From assembly GCF_029227915.1 (NCBI RefSeq), contig NC_079880.1, positions 1,180,001-1,244,000 of the forward strand: a stretch of 64,000 nt of DNA. The letters run 5' to 3'. Each line of letters starts with the position of its first letter. The first letter of the stretch is position 1. The stretch comes from Hydractinia symbiolongicarpus. Lineage: Eukaryota > Cnidaria > Hydrozoa > Anthoathecata > Hydractiniidae. Below the pieces are notes generated by a model. The model had not been told where the DNA came from. It was given only the letters and a program-made list of their open reading frames with translations, and did not search any database. A program made the position numbers and the translations under genes. Positions 49,930 to 63,800 of this stretch are shown piece after piece.

Positions 49930-52335
49930 CAATTTTCTCACTTATCACATTTATAAGGTCATAGTCCAAAATCAGTTCAATTAAGTCCCACAGTCAATCG
50001 TTTCACTGTTAAAAGCGATACAACTTAGTAATATCGGAAAAAATCCCTAATTACATGTTGGTACGAATGTGTGACGCAACTGTTGTAGTTGAAACGGACT
50101 GACACCGTTAGAAAGTCAATAAAATGTAGTATTTGAAACTGTCTTGATTTCTTCAGCGCGCGCTAAGGGCTAGGATTGGTCCCACAGTAAAAATTGACTT
50201 ATTTATCTAAATTTTTAAATGAAGCGCTACCACAGCGCCCAGTGGTAATGCTCTGTTCCAGCAATCATGCCAAAATAAGAAGAATGTTATTTCTTGGAGT
50301 CCAATTGTCTCATTTATCACATTTATAAGTTCAAAGTCCAAAATCAGTTCAATTAAGTCCCACAGTCAATCGTTGCATAGTTAAAAGCGATGCAACCTAG
50401 TAATATCAGAAAAATATCGCTAAATACATGTTGGTACGAATATGTGGCCCAATCGTTGTAACTCAAACGGACTGACACCCTCAGAAAGTCAATGAAATGT
50501 ACTTTTTGAAACTGTCGCTAATTCTTCAGCGCGTAATAACGGCTAGGATTGGTCCCACAGTAAAAAATGACATAATAATCTAAATTTTTAAATGAAGTTC
50601 AACCCCAGCGCCCAGTGTAATCGCTGAGTTCCGGCTATCATGTCAAATTAAGAAGAATGTTATTTCTTGGAGTCCAATTGTCTCACTTATCACATTTATA
50701 AGGTCATAGTCCAAAATCAGTTCAATTAAGTCCCACAGTCAATCGTTTCACTGTTAAAAGCTATGCAACCTAGTAATAACAGATAAATATCGCTAAATAC
50801 ATGTTGGTACGAATATGTGACGCACTCGTTGTAACTGAAGCGGATTGATACCGTTACAAAGTCAATGAAATGTAGTTCTTAAAAGTGTCGCTATTTTTTC
50901 GGCGCACGATAACGGCTAGGATTTGTCCCACAGTAAAAATGACTTATTTATCTCCATTTTTAAATGAAGCGCTACCACAGCACCCAGTGTAATCGCTGAG
51001 CTCCGGCAATCACGTGAAATTAAGAAGAATGTTATTTCTTGGAGTCCAATTGTCTCATTTCTCACATTTATCAGGTCACAGTCCAAAGTTAGTTCAATTA
51101 AGTCCCACAGTCAATCGTTTCACTGTTAAAAGCGACACAACCTAGTAATACCGGAAAGATATCACCAAATACATGTTGGTACGAATATGTGACTCACCTG
51201 TTGTAACGCAAACGGATTTATACTGTTAGAAAGTCAATGAAATTTAGTTTTTGAATCTGTTGCTATTTCTTCAGCGCGCGATAACGGCTACGATTGGTCC
51301 AACAGCACAAAATGACTTATTTGTCTACATTTTTGAATAAATCGCTACCCCAGAGCCCAGTGTAATCGACGAGTTCCGGCAATCATGTCAAATTAAGAAG
51401 AATGTTATTTCTTGGAGTCCAATTGTCTCACTTATAACATTTATAACGTCACAGTCCAAAATAAGTTCAATTATGTGCCACAATCAATCGCTTCACTGGT
51501 GAAAGCGATGCAACCTAGTAATATGAGAAAAATATCGCTAAATACATGTTGGTACGAATGTGTGACGCAACCGTTGTAACTGAAGCGGATTGATAACCTT
51601 AGAAAGTCAATGAAATGTAGTTTCTGAATCTGGCTCTATTTCTTCTGCGCGTCCTAACGCCTATGATTGGTCCCACAGCAAAAAATGACTTACTTGTCTA
51701 CATTTTTGAATAAAGCGTTACCCCAGCGCCCAGTGTAATCGCTGAGTTCCGGCAATCATGTCAAATTAAGAAGAATGTTATTTCTTGGAGTCCAATTGTC
51801 TCACTTATCACATTTATAAGGTCATAGTCCAAAATCAGTTCAATTAAGTCCCACAGTCAATCGTTTCACTGTTAAAAGCGATACAACTTAGTAATCTCGG
51901 AAAAAATCACTAAATACACGTTGGTACGAATATGTGACGCAACTGTTGTGGTTCAAACGGACTGATACCGTTAGAAAGTCAATAAAATGTAGTATTTGAA
52001 ACTGTCTCTATTTCTTCAGCGCGCGCTAAGGGCTAGGATTGGTCCCACAGTAAAAATTGATTTATTTATCTAAATTTTTAAATGAAGCGCTACCACAGCG
52101 CCCAGTATTATCGCTGAGTGTCGGCAATCATGTCAAATTAAGAAGAATGTCATTTCTTGGAATGCAATTGTCTTACTTATAACATTTATAAGGTCACAAT
52201 CCAAAGGATTGGTACCAAAGTAAAAATGACTTATTTATCTAAAATTTTAAATGAAGCGCTACCACAGCGCCCAGTGTAATCGCTGAGTTCCGGCAATCAC
52301 GTCAAATTAAGAAGAATGTTATTTCTTGGAGCCCA
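49930..52335. repeat. Large duplicated block, partial copy 3
   Basis: Anchors 50,176, 50,549, 50,922, 51,294, 51,667, 52,039 and 52,209 equal 923, 1,296, 1,669, 2,041, 2,414, 2,786 and 2,956 plus exactly 49,253. Shared private variants include CCCTAATTACATG, CAGTGGTAATGCTC and the half unit ending at 52,208. Near 52,240-52,335 the sequence switches to the equivalent of about 4,500-4,900, so roughly four monomers (about 1,490 bp) present in copies 1 and 2 are missing here. Confidence 0.87.
52039..52208. repeat. Half-length monomer, 170 bp
   Basis: Same junction; partner of 2,786 and 27,438. Confidence 0.92.
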
Positions 52336-55188
52336 ATAGTCTCACTTATCTCATTTATAAGGTAATAGTCCAAAATCAGTTCAATTAAGTCCCACAGTCA
52401 ATCGTTTCACTGTTAAAAGCGATGCAACCTAGTAATAACAGATAAATATCGCTAAATACATGTTGGTACGAATATGTGACGCAACCGTTGTAACTGAAGC
52501 GGATTAATACCGTTACAAAGTCAATGAAATGTAGTTCTTAAAAGTGTCGCTATTTCTTCGGCGCGCGATAACGGCTAGGATTGGTCCCACATTAAAAATG
52601 ACTTATTTATCTACATTTTTAAATGAAGCGCAACCGCAGCGCCCAGTGTAATCGCTGAGTTCCGGCAATCACATCAAATTAAGAAGAATGTTATTTCTTG
52701 GAGACCAAATGTCTCATTTATCACATTTATCAGGTTACAGTCCAAAGTTAGTTCAATTAAGTCCCACAGTCAATCGTTGCATAGTTAAAAGCGATGAAAT
52801 CTAGTAACATCAGAAAAATATCGCTAAATACATGTTGGTACGAATATGTGACCCAACCATTGTAACTCAAACGGACTGACACTGTTAGAAAGTCAGTGAA
52901 GTGTAGCATTTGAAACTGTCTCTGTTTCTTCAGCGCGCGCTAGCGGCTAGGATTCCTCCAACAGGTAAAAAGTGACTTTTTCATCTTAATTTTCAAATGA
53001 AGCGCTACCACAGCGCCCAGTATTATCGCTGAGTGTCGGCAATCATGTCAAATTAAAAAGAATGTTATTTCTTGGAATCCAATTGTTTCACTTATAACAT
53101 TTATAAGGTCACAGTCCAAAATCAGTTCAATTAAGTGCCACAGTCAATCGATTCACTGTTAAAAGCGATGCAACCTAGTAATATGAGAAAAATATCGCTA
53201 AATACATGTTGGTACGAATATATGACGCAACCGTTGTAACTGAAGCGGATTAATACCGTTAGAAAGTCAATGAAATGTAGCTTTTGAAACTGTCGCAACT
53301 TCTTCAGCGCGCGATAACAGCTAGGATTGGTCCCAAAGTAAAAATGACTTATTTATCTAAATTTTTAGATGAAGCGCTACCACAGCGCCCAGTGTAATCG
53401 CTGAGTTCCGGCAATCACGTCAAATTAAGAAGAATGTTATTTCTTGGAATCCAATTGTCTCCTTTATCACATTTATCAGGTCACAGTCCAAAGTTAGTTC
53501 AATTAAGTCCCACAGTCCATCGTTTCATTGTTAAAAGCGATGCAACCTAGTAATATCAGAAAAATATCGCTAAATACATGTTGGTACAAATATGTGATCC
53601 AACCATTGTAACTCAAACGGACTGACACTGTTAGAAAGTCAGTGAAATGTAGCATTTGAAACTGTCTCTATTTCTTCAGCGCGCACTAACGGCTAGGATT
53701 CCTCCAACAGTTAAAAAGTGACTTTTTCATCTTAATTTTCAAATGAAGCGCTACCACATCGCCCATTGTAATCGCTGAGTTGCGGCAATCGTGTCAAATT
53801 AAGAAGCATGTTATTTCTTGCAGCCCAATTGTGTCACCTTTACATTTATCAGGTCATAGCCCAAAATCAGTTCAATTAAGTCCCACAGTCAATCGTTTCA
53901 CTGTTAAAAGCGATACAACCTAGTAATACCGGAAAGATGTCACCAAATACATGTTGGTACGAATATGTGACTCACCTGTTGTAACACAAACGGATTTATA
54001 CTGTTAGAAAGTCAATAAAATTTAGTTTTTGAATCTGTTGCTATTTCTTCAGCGCGCGATAACGGCTACGATTGGTCCAACAGCACAAAATGAATTATTT
54101 GTCTACATTTTTGAATAAATCGCTACCCCAGAGCCCAGTGTAATCGCTGAGTTCCGGCAATCATGTCAAATTAAGAAGACTGTTATTTCTTGGAGTCCAA
54201 TTGTCTCACTTATCACATTTATCAGGTCACATTCCAAAGTTAGTTCAATTAAGGCCCACAGTCCATCGTTTCATTGTTAAAAGCGATGCAACCTAGTAAT
54301 ATCAGAAAAATATCGCTAAATACATGTCGGTACGAATATGTGACCCAATCGTTGTAACTCAAACAGACTGACACCCTTAGAAAGTCAATGAAATGTACTT
54401 TTTGAAACTGTCGCTAATTCTTCAGCGCGTGGTAACGGCTAGGATTAGTCCCACAGTGAAAATTGACTTATTTATCTAAATTTTTAAATGAAGTGCTACC
54501 ACAGCGCCCAGTATTATCGCTGTGTGTCGGCAATCATGTCAAATTAAGAAGAATGTTATTTCTTGGAATCCAATTGTCTCCTTTATCACATTTATCAGGT
54601 CACAGTCCAAAGTTAGTTCAATTAAGTCCCACAGTCGATCGTTGCATAGTTAAAAGCGATGCAATCTAGTAATATCCGGAAAATATCGCTAAATACATGT
54701 TGGTACGAATATGTGACTGAGCCATTGTAACTTAAACGGACTGACACTGTTAGAAAGTCAATGAAAAGTAGCATTTGAAACTGTCTCTATTTCTTCAGCG
54801 CGCTAACGGCTAGGATTCGTCCCACAGTTAAAAAGTGACTTTTTTATCTTAATTTTCAAATGAAGCGCTACCACATCGCCCATTGTAATCTCTGAGTTGC
54901 GGCAATCATGTCAAATTAAGAAGAATCTTATTTCTTGCAGCCCAATTGTGTCACCTTTACATTTATCAGGTCACAGCCTAAAATCTGTTCAATTAAGTCC
55001 CACAGTCAATCGTTTCACTGTTAAAAGCGATACAACCTAGTAATACCGGAAAGATATCACGAAATACATTTGGGTACAAATATGTGACTCACTTGTTGTA
55101 ACACAAACGGATTTATACTGTTAGAAATTCAAGGAAATTTAGTTTTTGAAACTGTCGCTAATTCTTCAGCGCGTGATAACGGCTAGGA
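52336..55188. repeat. Mosaic of monomer types seen in the large block
   Basis: Anchors 52,581, 52,953, 53,327, 53,699, 54,072, 54,445 and 54,816. Types match the right half of the large block (CACATTAAAAATGAC like 4,818; TCCTCCAAC like 5,190; CTACGATTGGTCCAAC like 5,563; GGATTAGTCCCACAG like 6,668) but not in one constant offset, so several exchanges separate it from copies 1 and 2. Confidence 0.78.
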
Positions 55189-58100
55189 TTAGTCCCACAG
55201 TGAAAATTGACTTATTTATCTAAATTTTTGAATAAATCGCTACCCCAGCACACAGTGTAATCCCTGAGTTCCGGCAATCATGTCAAATTAAAAAGAATGT
55301 TATTTCTTGGAGACCAATTGTCTCACTTATAACATTTATAACGTCACAGTCCAAAATTAGTTCAATTATGTGCCACAGTCAATCGTTTCACTGGTAAAAG
55401 CGATGCAACCTAGTAATATGAGAAACATATCGCTAAATACATGTTGGTACGAATATGTGACGCAACCGTTGTAACTGAAGCGGATTGATACCCTTAGAAA
55501 GTCAATGAAATGTAGTTTTTGAATCTGTCTCTATTTCTTCTGCGCGTCCTAACGGCTACGATTGGTCCCACAGGACAAAATGACTTTTTTGTCTACATTT
55601 TTGCATAAAGCGCTACCCCAGCGCCCAGTGTAATCGCTGAGTTCCGGCAATCATGTCAAATTAAGAAGAATGTTATTTCTTCGAGTCCAATTGTCTCACT
55701 TATCACATTTATAAGGTCATAGTCCAAAATCAGCTCAATTAAGTGCCACAGTCAATCGTTTCACTGTTAAAAGCGATACAACTTAGTAATCTCGGAAAAA
55801 ATCACTAAATGCATGTTGGTACGAATATGTGACGCAACTGTTGTAGTTGAAACAGGACTGATACCGTCAAAAAGTCAATGAAATGTAGTATTTGAAACTG
55901 TCTCTAATTCTTCAGCGCGCGCTAAGGGCTAGGATTGGTTCCACAGTAAAAATTGACTTATTTATCTAAATTTTTTAATGAAGCGCTACCCCAGCGCCCA
56001 GTGTAATCGCTGAGTTCTGGCAATCATGTCAAGTTATGAAGAATGTTATTTCTTGGAGTGCGATTGTCTCACTTATCACAATTATAAGGTCATAGTCCAA
56101 AGTTAGTTCAATTAAGTCCCACAGTCAATTCTTTCATTGTTAAAACCGATGCAACCAAGTAATACCAGAAAAAATATCGCTAAATACATGTTGGTACGAG
56201 CATGTGACCCGACCGTTGTAACTCAAACAAACTGACACCGTTAGAAAGTCAATAAAATGTACTTTTTGAAACTGTCGCTAATTCTTCAGCGCGCAAAAGC
56301 GGCTAGGATTGGTCCCACACCACAAAATGACTTATTTGTCTACATTTTTGAATAAATCGCTACCCCAGCGCCCAGTGTAATCGCTGAGTTCCGGCAATCA
56401 TGTCAAATTAAAAAGAATGTTATTTCTTGGAGACCAATTGTCTCACTTATAACATTTATAACCTCACAGTCCAAAATCAGTTCAATTATGTGCCACAGTC
56501 AATCGTTTCACTGGTAAAAGCGATGCAACCTAGTAATATGAGAAACATATCGCTAAATACATGTTGGTACGAATATGTGACTCAACCGTTGTAAGTGAAG
56601 CGGATTGATACCCTTAGAAAGTCAATGATATGTATTTTTTGAATCTGTCTCCATTTCTTCTGTGCGTCCTAACGTCTACGATGTGTCCCACAGGACAAAA
56701 TGACTACTTTGTCTACATTTTTGAATAAAGCGCTACCCCAGCGCCCAGTGTAATCGCTGAGTTCCGGCAATCATGTCAAATTAAGAAGAATGTTATTTCT
56801 TCGAGTCCAATTGTCTCACTTATCACATTTATAAGGTCATAGTCCAAAATCAGCTCAATTAAGTCCCACAGTCAATCGTTTCACTGTTAAAAGCGATACA
56901 ACTTAGTAATCTCGGAAAAAATCACTAAATGCATGTTGGTACGAATATGTGACGCAACTGTTGTAGTTGAAACGGACTGATACCGTCAGAAAGTCAATGA
57001 AATGTAGTATTTGAAACTGTCTCTAATTCTTCAGCGCGCGCAAAGGGCTAGGATTGGTTCCACAGTAAAAATTGACTTATTTATCTAAATTTTTTAATGA
57101 AGCGCTACCACAGCGCGCAGTATTATCGCTGAGTGTCGGCAATCATGTCAAATTAAGAAGAATGTTGTTTCTTGGAATCCAATTGTCTCACTTATAACAT
57201 TTATAAGGTCACAGTCCAAAATCAGTTCAATTAAGTGCCACAGTCAATCTTTTCACTGTTAAAAGCGATGCAACCTAGTAATATGAGAAAAATATCGCTA
57301 AATACATGTTGGTACGAATATGTGACCCAACCGTTGTAACTGAAGTGGATTAATACCGTTAGAAAGTCAATGAAATGTAGTTTTTGAAACTGTCGCAACT
57401 TCTTCAGCGCGTGATAAGGGCTAGGATTGGTCCCAAAGTAAAAATGACTTATTTATCTAAATTTTAAATGAAGCGCTACCACAACGCCCAGTGTAATGGC
57501 TGAGTTCCGGCAATCATGTCAAATTAAGATGAATGTTATTTCTTGGAGTCCAATTGTCTTATTTATCACATTCAACAGGTCACAGTCCAAAGTTAGTTCA
57601 ATTAAGTCCCACATTCATTCGTTTCACTGTTAAAAGCGATTCAACCTAGTAATAACAGATAAATATCGCTAAATACATGTTGGTACGAATATGTGACGCA
57701 ACCGTTGTAACTGAAGCGGATTGATACTGTTACAATGTCAATGAAATGTAGTTCTTAAAAGTGTCGCTATTTCTTCGGCGCGCGATATCGGCTACGATTG
57801 GTCGTACAGCCTATAATGACTTATTTGTCTACATTTTTAAATAAAGCGCTACCCCAGCGCCCAGTGTAATCGCTGAGTTCCGGCAATCATGTCAAGTTAT
57901 AAAGAATGTTATTTCTTGGAGTGCGATTGTCTCACTTATCACATTTATAAGGTCATAGTCCAAAGTCAGTTCAATTATGTGTCACAGTCAATCGTTTCAC
58001 TGGTAAAAGCGATGCAACCTAGTAATATGAGAAACATATTGCTAAATACATGTTGGTAAGAATATGTGACGCAACCGTTGTAACTGAACCGGATTGATAC

Positions 58101-58542
58101 CCTTAGAAAGTCAATGAAATGTAGTTTTTGAATCTGTCTCTATTTCGTCTGCGCGTCCTAACGGCTACGATTGGTCCCACAGCATAAAATGACTTATTTG
58201 TCTACATTTTTGAATAAAGCGCTACCCCAGCGCCCAGTGTAATCGCTGAGTTCCGGCAATCAGGTCAAATTAAGAAGAATGTTATTTCTTCGAGTCCAAT
58301 TGTCTCTCTTATCACATTTATAAGGTCATAGTCCAAAATTAGCTCAATTAAGTCCCACAGTCAATCGTTTTACTGTTAAAAGCGATACAACTTAGTAATC
58401 TCGGAAAAAATCACTAAATGCATGTTGGTACGAATATGTGACGCAACTGTTGTAGTTGAAACGGACTGATACCGTCAGAAAGTCAATGAAATGTAGTATT
58501 TGAAACTGTCTCTAATTCTTCAGCGCGCGCTAAGGGCTAGGA
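55189..58542. repeat. Relatives of the eight-monomer repeat
   Basis: Anchors 55,562, 55,935, 56,309, 56,682, 57,054, 57,427, 57,798 and 58,171. Private variants of the 30,949-39,170 domain recur here (CACAGGACAAAATGAC at 55,562 and 56,682, CACACCACAAAATGAC at 56,309, CAGCGCGCAGTATT after 57,054, AATCAGGTCAAATT after 58,171) but in altered order. Units 57,427 and 57,798 look imported from the 41,438-44,424 types. Confidence 0.8.
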
Positions 58543-58608
58543 TTGGTTCCACAGTAAAAATTGACTTATTAATCTAAATTTTACAATGAAGTGCGCTAAG
58601 GGCTAGGA
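58543..58608. repeat. 66-bp monomer stub
   Basis: Same junction as at 39,147, including the rare GGATAGGT anchor variant, so both derive from one event. Confidence 0.88.
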
Positions 58609-60760
58609 TAGGTTCCACAGTAAAAATTGACTTATTTATCTAAATTTTTAAATGAATCGCTACCACAGCGCCCAGTATTATCGCTGAGTGTCGGCAATCA
58701 TGTCAAATTAAGAAGAATGTTATTTCTTGGAATCCAATTGTCTAACTTATAACATTTATAAGGTCACAGTCCAAAATCAGTTCAAATAAGTCCCACAGTC
58801 AATCGTTTCATTGTTAAAAGCGATGCAACATAGTAATGTCAGAAAAATATCGCTAAATACATGTTGGTACGAATATGTCACGCAACCGTTATAACACAAA
58901 CGGACTGACACCGTGAGAAAGTCAATGAAATCTAGTTTTTGAAACTGTCGCTCTTTCTTCAGCGCGCGATAACGGCTAGGATTGGCTCCACAGTAAAAAT
59001 GACTTATTTATCTAAATTTTTAAATGAACCGCTACCACAGCGCCCAGTGTAATTGCTGAGTTCTGACAATCACGTCAAATTAAGAAGAATGTTATTTCTT
59101 GGATCCCAATTGTCTCACTTATAACATTTCCAAGGTCACAGTCCAAAATCAGTTCAATTAAGTGCCACAGTCCATCGTTTCACTGTTAAATGCGATGCAA
59201 CCTAGTAATGTGAGAAAAAAATCGCTAAATACATGTTGGTACGAATATGTGACGCAACCGTTGTAACTGAAGTGGATTAATACCGTTGGAAAGTCAATGA
59301 AATGTAGTTTTTGAAACTGTCGCAATTTCTTCAGCGCGCGATAACGGCTAGGATTGCTCCCAAAGTAAAAATGACTTATTAATCTAAATTTTTGAATGAA
59401 GCGCTACCACAGCGCCCAGTGTAATTGCTGAGTTCTGACAATCACGTCAAATTAAGAAGAATGTTATTTCTTGGATCCCAATTGTCTCACTTATAACATT
59501 TCCAAGGTCACAGTCCAAAATCAGTTCAATTAAGTGCCACAGTCCATCGTTTCACTGTTAAATGCGATGCAACCTAGTAATGTGAGAAAAAAATCGCTAA
59601 ATACATGTTGGTACGAATATGTGACGCAACCGTTGTAACTGAAGTGGATTAATACCGTTGGAAAGTCAATGAAACGTAGTTTTTGAAACTGTCGCAATTT
59701 CTTCAGCGCGCGATAACGGCTAGGATTGGTCCCACAGTAAAAATGACTTATTTATCTAAATTTTTAAATAAAGCGTTACAACAGCGCAAAGTGTAATCGC
59801 TGAGTTCCGGCAATCACGTCAAATTAAGAAGACTGTTATTTCTTGGAGTCCAATGGTCTCCTTTATCACATTTATCAGGTCACAGTCCAAAGTTAGTTCA
59901 ATTAAGGCCCACAGTCCATCGTTTCATTGTTAAAAGCGATGCAACCTAGTAATATCAGAAAAATATCGCGAAATGCATGTTGGTACGAATATGTGACCCA
60001 ATCGTTGTAACTCAAACAGATTGACACCCTTAGAAAGTCAATGAAATGTACTTTTTGAAACTGTCGGTAATTCTTCAGCGCGTTATAACGGCTAGGATTG
60101 GTCCTACAGTAAAAATTGACTTTTTTATCTAAATCTTTAAATGAGGCGCTACCACAGCGCCCCCTGTAATCGCTGAGTTCCGGCAATCATGTCAAATTAA
60201 GAAGAATGTTATTTCTTGGAGTCCAATGGTCTCACTTATAACATTTATCACGTTACAGTCCAAAGTCAGTTCAATTAAGTCCCACACTCAATTGTTTCAT
60301 TGTTAAAACCGATGCAACCTAGTAATATCAGAAAAATATCGCTAAATATATGTTGGTACGAGTATGTGACCCAATCGTTGTAACTCAAACGGACTGACAC
60401 CGTTAGAAAGTCAATGAATTGTACTTTTTGAAACTGTCGCTAATTCTTCAGCGCGTCATAACGGCTAGGATTGGTCCCACAGTAAAAAATGACTTATTAA
60501 TCTAAACTTTACAATGAAGTGCTACCACAGCGCCCAGTGTAATCGCTGAGTTCCGGTAATCACGTCAAATTAAGAATAATGTTATTTCTTGAAGTCCAAT
60601 TGTCTCCTTTATGACATTTATCAGGTCACAGTCCAAAGTTAGTTCAATTAAGTCCCACAGTCAATCGTTTCATTGTTAAAAGCGATGCAACATAGTAATG
60701 TCAGAAAAATATCGCTAAATACATGTTGGTACGAATATGTGACTCAACCGTTGTAACTCA
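58609..60760. repeat. Second copy of the 39,213-40,700 segment
   Basis: 39,213 and 39,586 correspond to 58,609 and 58,982 at offset 19,396. 39,586, 39,958 and 40,331 correspond to 59,726, 60,098 and 60,471 at offset 20,140. The 744-bp change of offset is two extra monomers here. Units 58,982-59,353 and 59,354-59,725 share the private GGATCCCAATTG and ACATTTCCAAGG variants. Confidence 0.87.
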
Positions 60761-60843
60761 AACGGATTGACACTGTTAGAAAGTCAATGAAATGTAGTTT
60801 TTGAAACTGTCGCTATTTCTTCAGGGCGGGTCAACGGCTAGGA

Positions 60844-63800
60844 TTGGTCCCACAGTAAAGAATGACTTATTTATTTAAATTCTTAAATGAAGCGCTACCA
60901 CAGCGCCCAGTGTAACCGCTGAGTTCCGGCAATCACGCCAAATTAAGAAAAATGTTTTTTCTTGGAGTCCAATTGTCTCATTTATCACATTTATCAGGTC
61001 ACAGTCCAAAGTTAGTTTAACTAATCCCACAGTCAATCGTTTCATTGTTAAAAGCGATGCAGCCTAGTAATATCAGAAAAATATCGCTAAATACATGTTG
61101 GTACGAATATATGACCCAACCGTTGTAACTCAAACGGACTGACACCTTTAGAAAGTCAGTGAAATGTACTTTTCGAAATTGTCGCTATTTCTTCAGCGCG
61201 CGATAACGGCTAGGATTGGCCCCACAGTAAAGAATGACTTATTTATCTAAATTTTTAAATGAAGCGCTACCACAGCGCCCAGTGAAATCGCTAAGTTTCG
61301 GCAATCAATTCAAATTAAAAAGAATGTTATTTCTTGGAGTCCAATTGTCTCACTTTCACATTTATAGTGTCACAGTCCATAATCGGTTCAATAAAGTCCC
61401 ACAGTCAATCGTTTCGCTGTTAAAAGCCATACAACCTAGTAATACTTGAAAAATATCAAAAAAAACATGTTAGTACGAATATGTGACTCAACCGTTGTAA
61501 CTCAAACGGATTGACACTGTTAGAAAATCAATGAAATGTAGTTTTTGAAACTGTCGCTATTTCTTCAGGGCGCGCTAATGGCTAGGATTGGTCGCACAGC
61601 AAAAAATGACTTTTTTATCTTTATTTTTAATTGAAACGCTACCACAGCGCCCAGTGTAATGGCTAAATTCCGGCAATCATGTCAAGAAGAATGTTATTTC
61701 TTGGAGTCCAATTTTTTCATTTATCACATTGATCAGGTCACAGTCCAAAGTTAGTTTAATTAAGTCCCACAGTCAATCGTTTCACTTTTAAAAGCGATGC
61801 AACCTAGTAATATCAGATAAATATCGCTAACTACATGTTGGTACGAAAATGTGACACAGCCGTTGAAGCTCAAACGGAATGACACCGTTAGAAAGTCAGT
61901 GAAATGTAGTATTTGAAACTGTCTTTATTTCTTCGGCGCGCGCTGACGCCTAGGATTGGTCCCACAGTAAAAAATGACTTTTTTATCTTAATTTTTAATT
62001 GAAGCACTACCACAGCGCCCAGTGTAATCTTTGAGTTCCGCCAATCACGTCAAATTAAGAAGAATGTTATTTCTTGGAGTCCAATTGTCTCACTTTCACA
62101 TTTATCGGGTCACAGTCCATAATCAGTTCAATTAAGTCCCACAGTCAATCGTTTCATTGTTAAAAGCGATGCAGCCTAGTAATATCACAAAAATATCGCT
62201 AAATACATGTTGGTACGAAAATATGATCCAACCGTCGTAACTCAAACGGACTGACACCGTTAGAAAGTCAGTGAAATGTAGTTTTTGAAACTGTTGCTAT
62301 TTCTTCAGCGCGCGATAACAGCTAGGATTGGTCCCACAGTAAAAAATGGCTTATTTATCTAAATTCTTAAATGAAGCGCTACCACAGCGCCCAGTGTAAT
62401 CGCTCAGTTCCGGCAATCATGTCAAGTTAAAAAGAATGTTAATTCTTGGTGTCCACTTGTCTCACTTATAATATTTATAAGGTCACAGACCAAAATCAGT
62501 TCAATTTAGTCCCACAGTCAATCGTTTCACTGTTAAAAGCGATGCAACCTAGTAATATGAGAAAAATATCGTTAAATACATGTTAGCGCGAATATATGTC
62601 CCAACCGTTGTAACTCAAACGGACTGACACCGTTAGAAAGTCAATGAAATGTAGTTTTTGAAACTGTCGCTGTTTCTTCAGCGCGCAATAACGGCTAGGA
62701 TTGGTCCCACAGTAAAAAAATGACTTTCTCATCTTAATTCTTAAATGAAGCGCTACCACAGCGCCCAGTGTAATCGCTGAGTTTCGGCAATCAATTAAAA
62801 TTAAGAAGAATGTTATTTCTTGGATTCCAATTGTCTCACTTTCACATTTATAGTGTCACAGTCCATAATCGGTTCAATTAAGTCCCACAGTCAATCATTT
62901 CGCTGTTAAAAGCGATGCAACCTAGTAGTATGAGAAAATTATCGCTAAATACATGTTGGTACGAATATGTGTCGCAATAGTTGTAACTGAAGCGGATTGA
63001 TACCGTTAGAAAATCAATAAAATGTAGTTTTTGAAACTGTTGCTATTTCTTCAGCGCGCGCTAATGGCTAGGATTGGTTCCACAGCAAAAGAATGACTTT
63101 TTTATCTTTATTTTTAATTGAAACGCTACCACAGCGCCCAGTGTAATGGCTAAATTCCGGCAATCATGTCAAGAAGAATGTTATTTCTTGGAGTCCAATT
63201 TTCTCATTTATCACATTGATCAGGTCACGGTCCAAAGTTAGTTCAATTAAGTCCCACAGTCAATCGTTTCATTGTTAAAGACGATGCAACCTAGTAATAT
63301 TGAAAAAATATCGCTAAATACAAGTTGGTACGAATATGTGATCCAACCGTTGTAACTCAAACCGACTGACACCGTTAGAAAGTCAATGAAATGTAGTTTT
63401 TGAAACTGTCGCTATTTCTTCAGCGCGCGATAACAGCTAGGATTGGTCCCACAGTAAAAAATGGCTTATTTATCTAAATTCTTAAATGAAGCGCTACCAC
63501 AGCGCCCAGTGTAATCGCTCAGTTCCGGCAATCATGTCAAGTTAAAAAGAATGTTATTTCTTGGAGTCCACTTGTCTCACTTATAACATTTATAAGGTCA
63601 CAGACCAAAATCAGTTCAATTTAGTCCCACAGTCAATCGTTTCACTGTTTAAAGCGATGCAACCTAGTAATATGAGAAAAATATCGCTAAATACATGTTG
63701 GTGCGAATATATGACCCAACCGTTGTAACTCAAACGGACTGACACCGTTAGAAAGTCAATGAAATGTAGTTTTTGAAACTGTCGCTGTTTCTTCAGCGCG

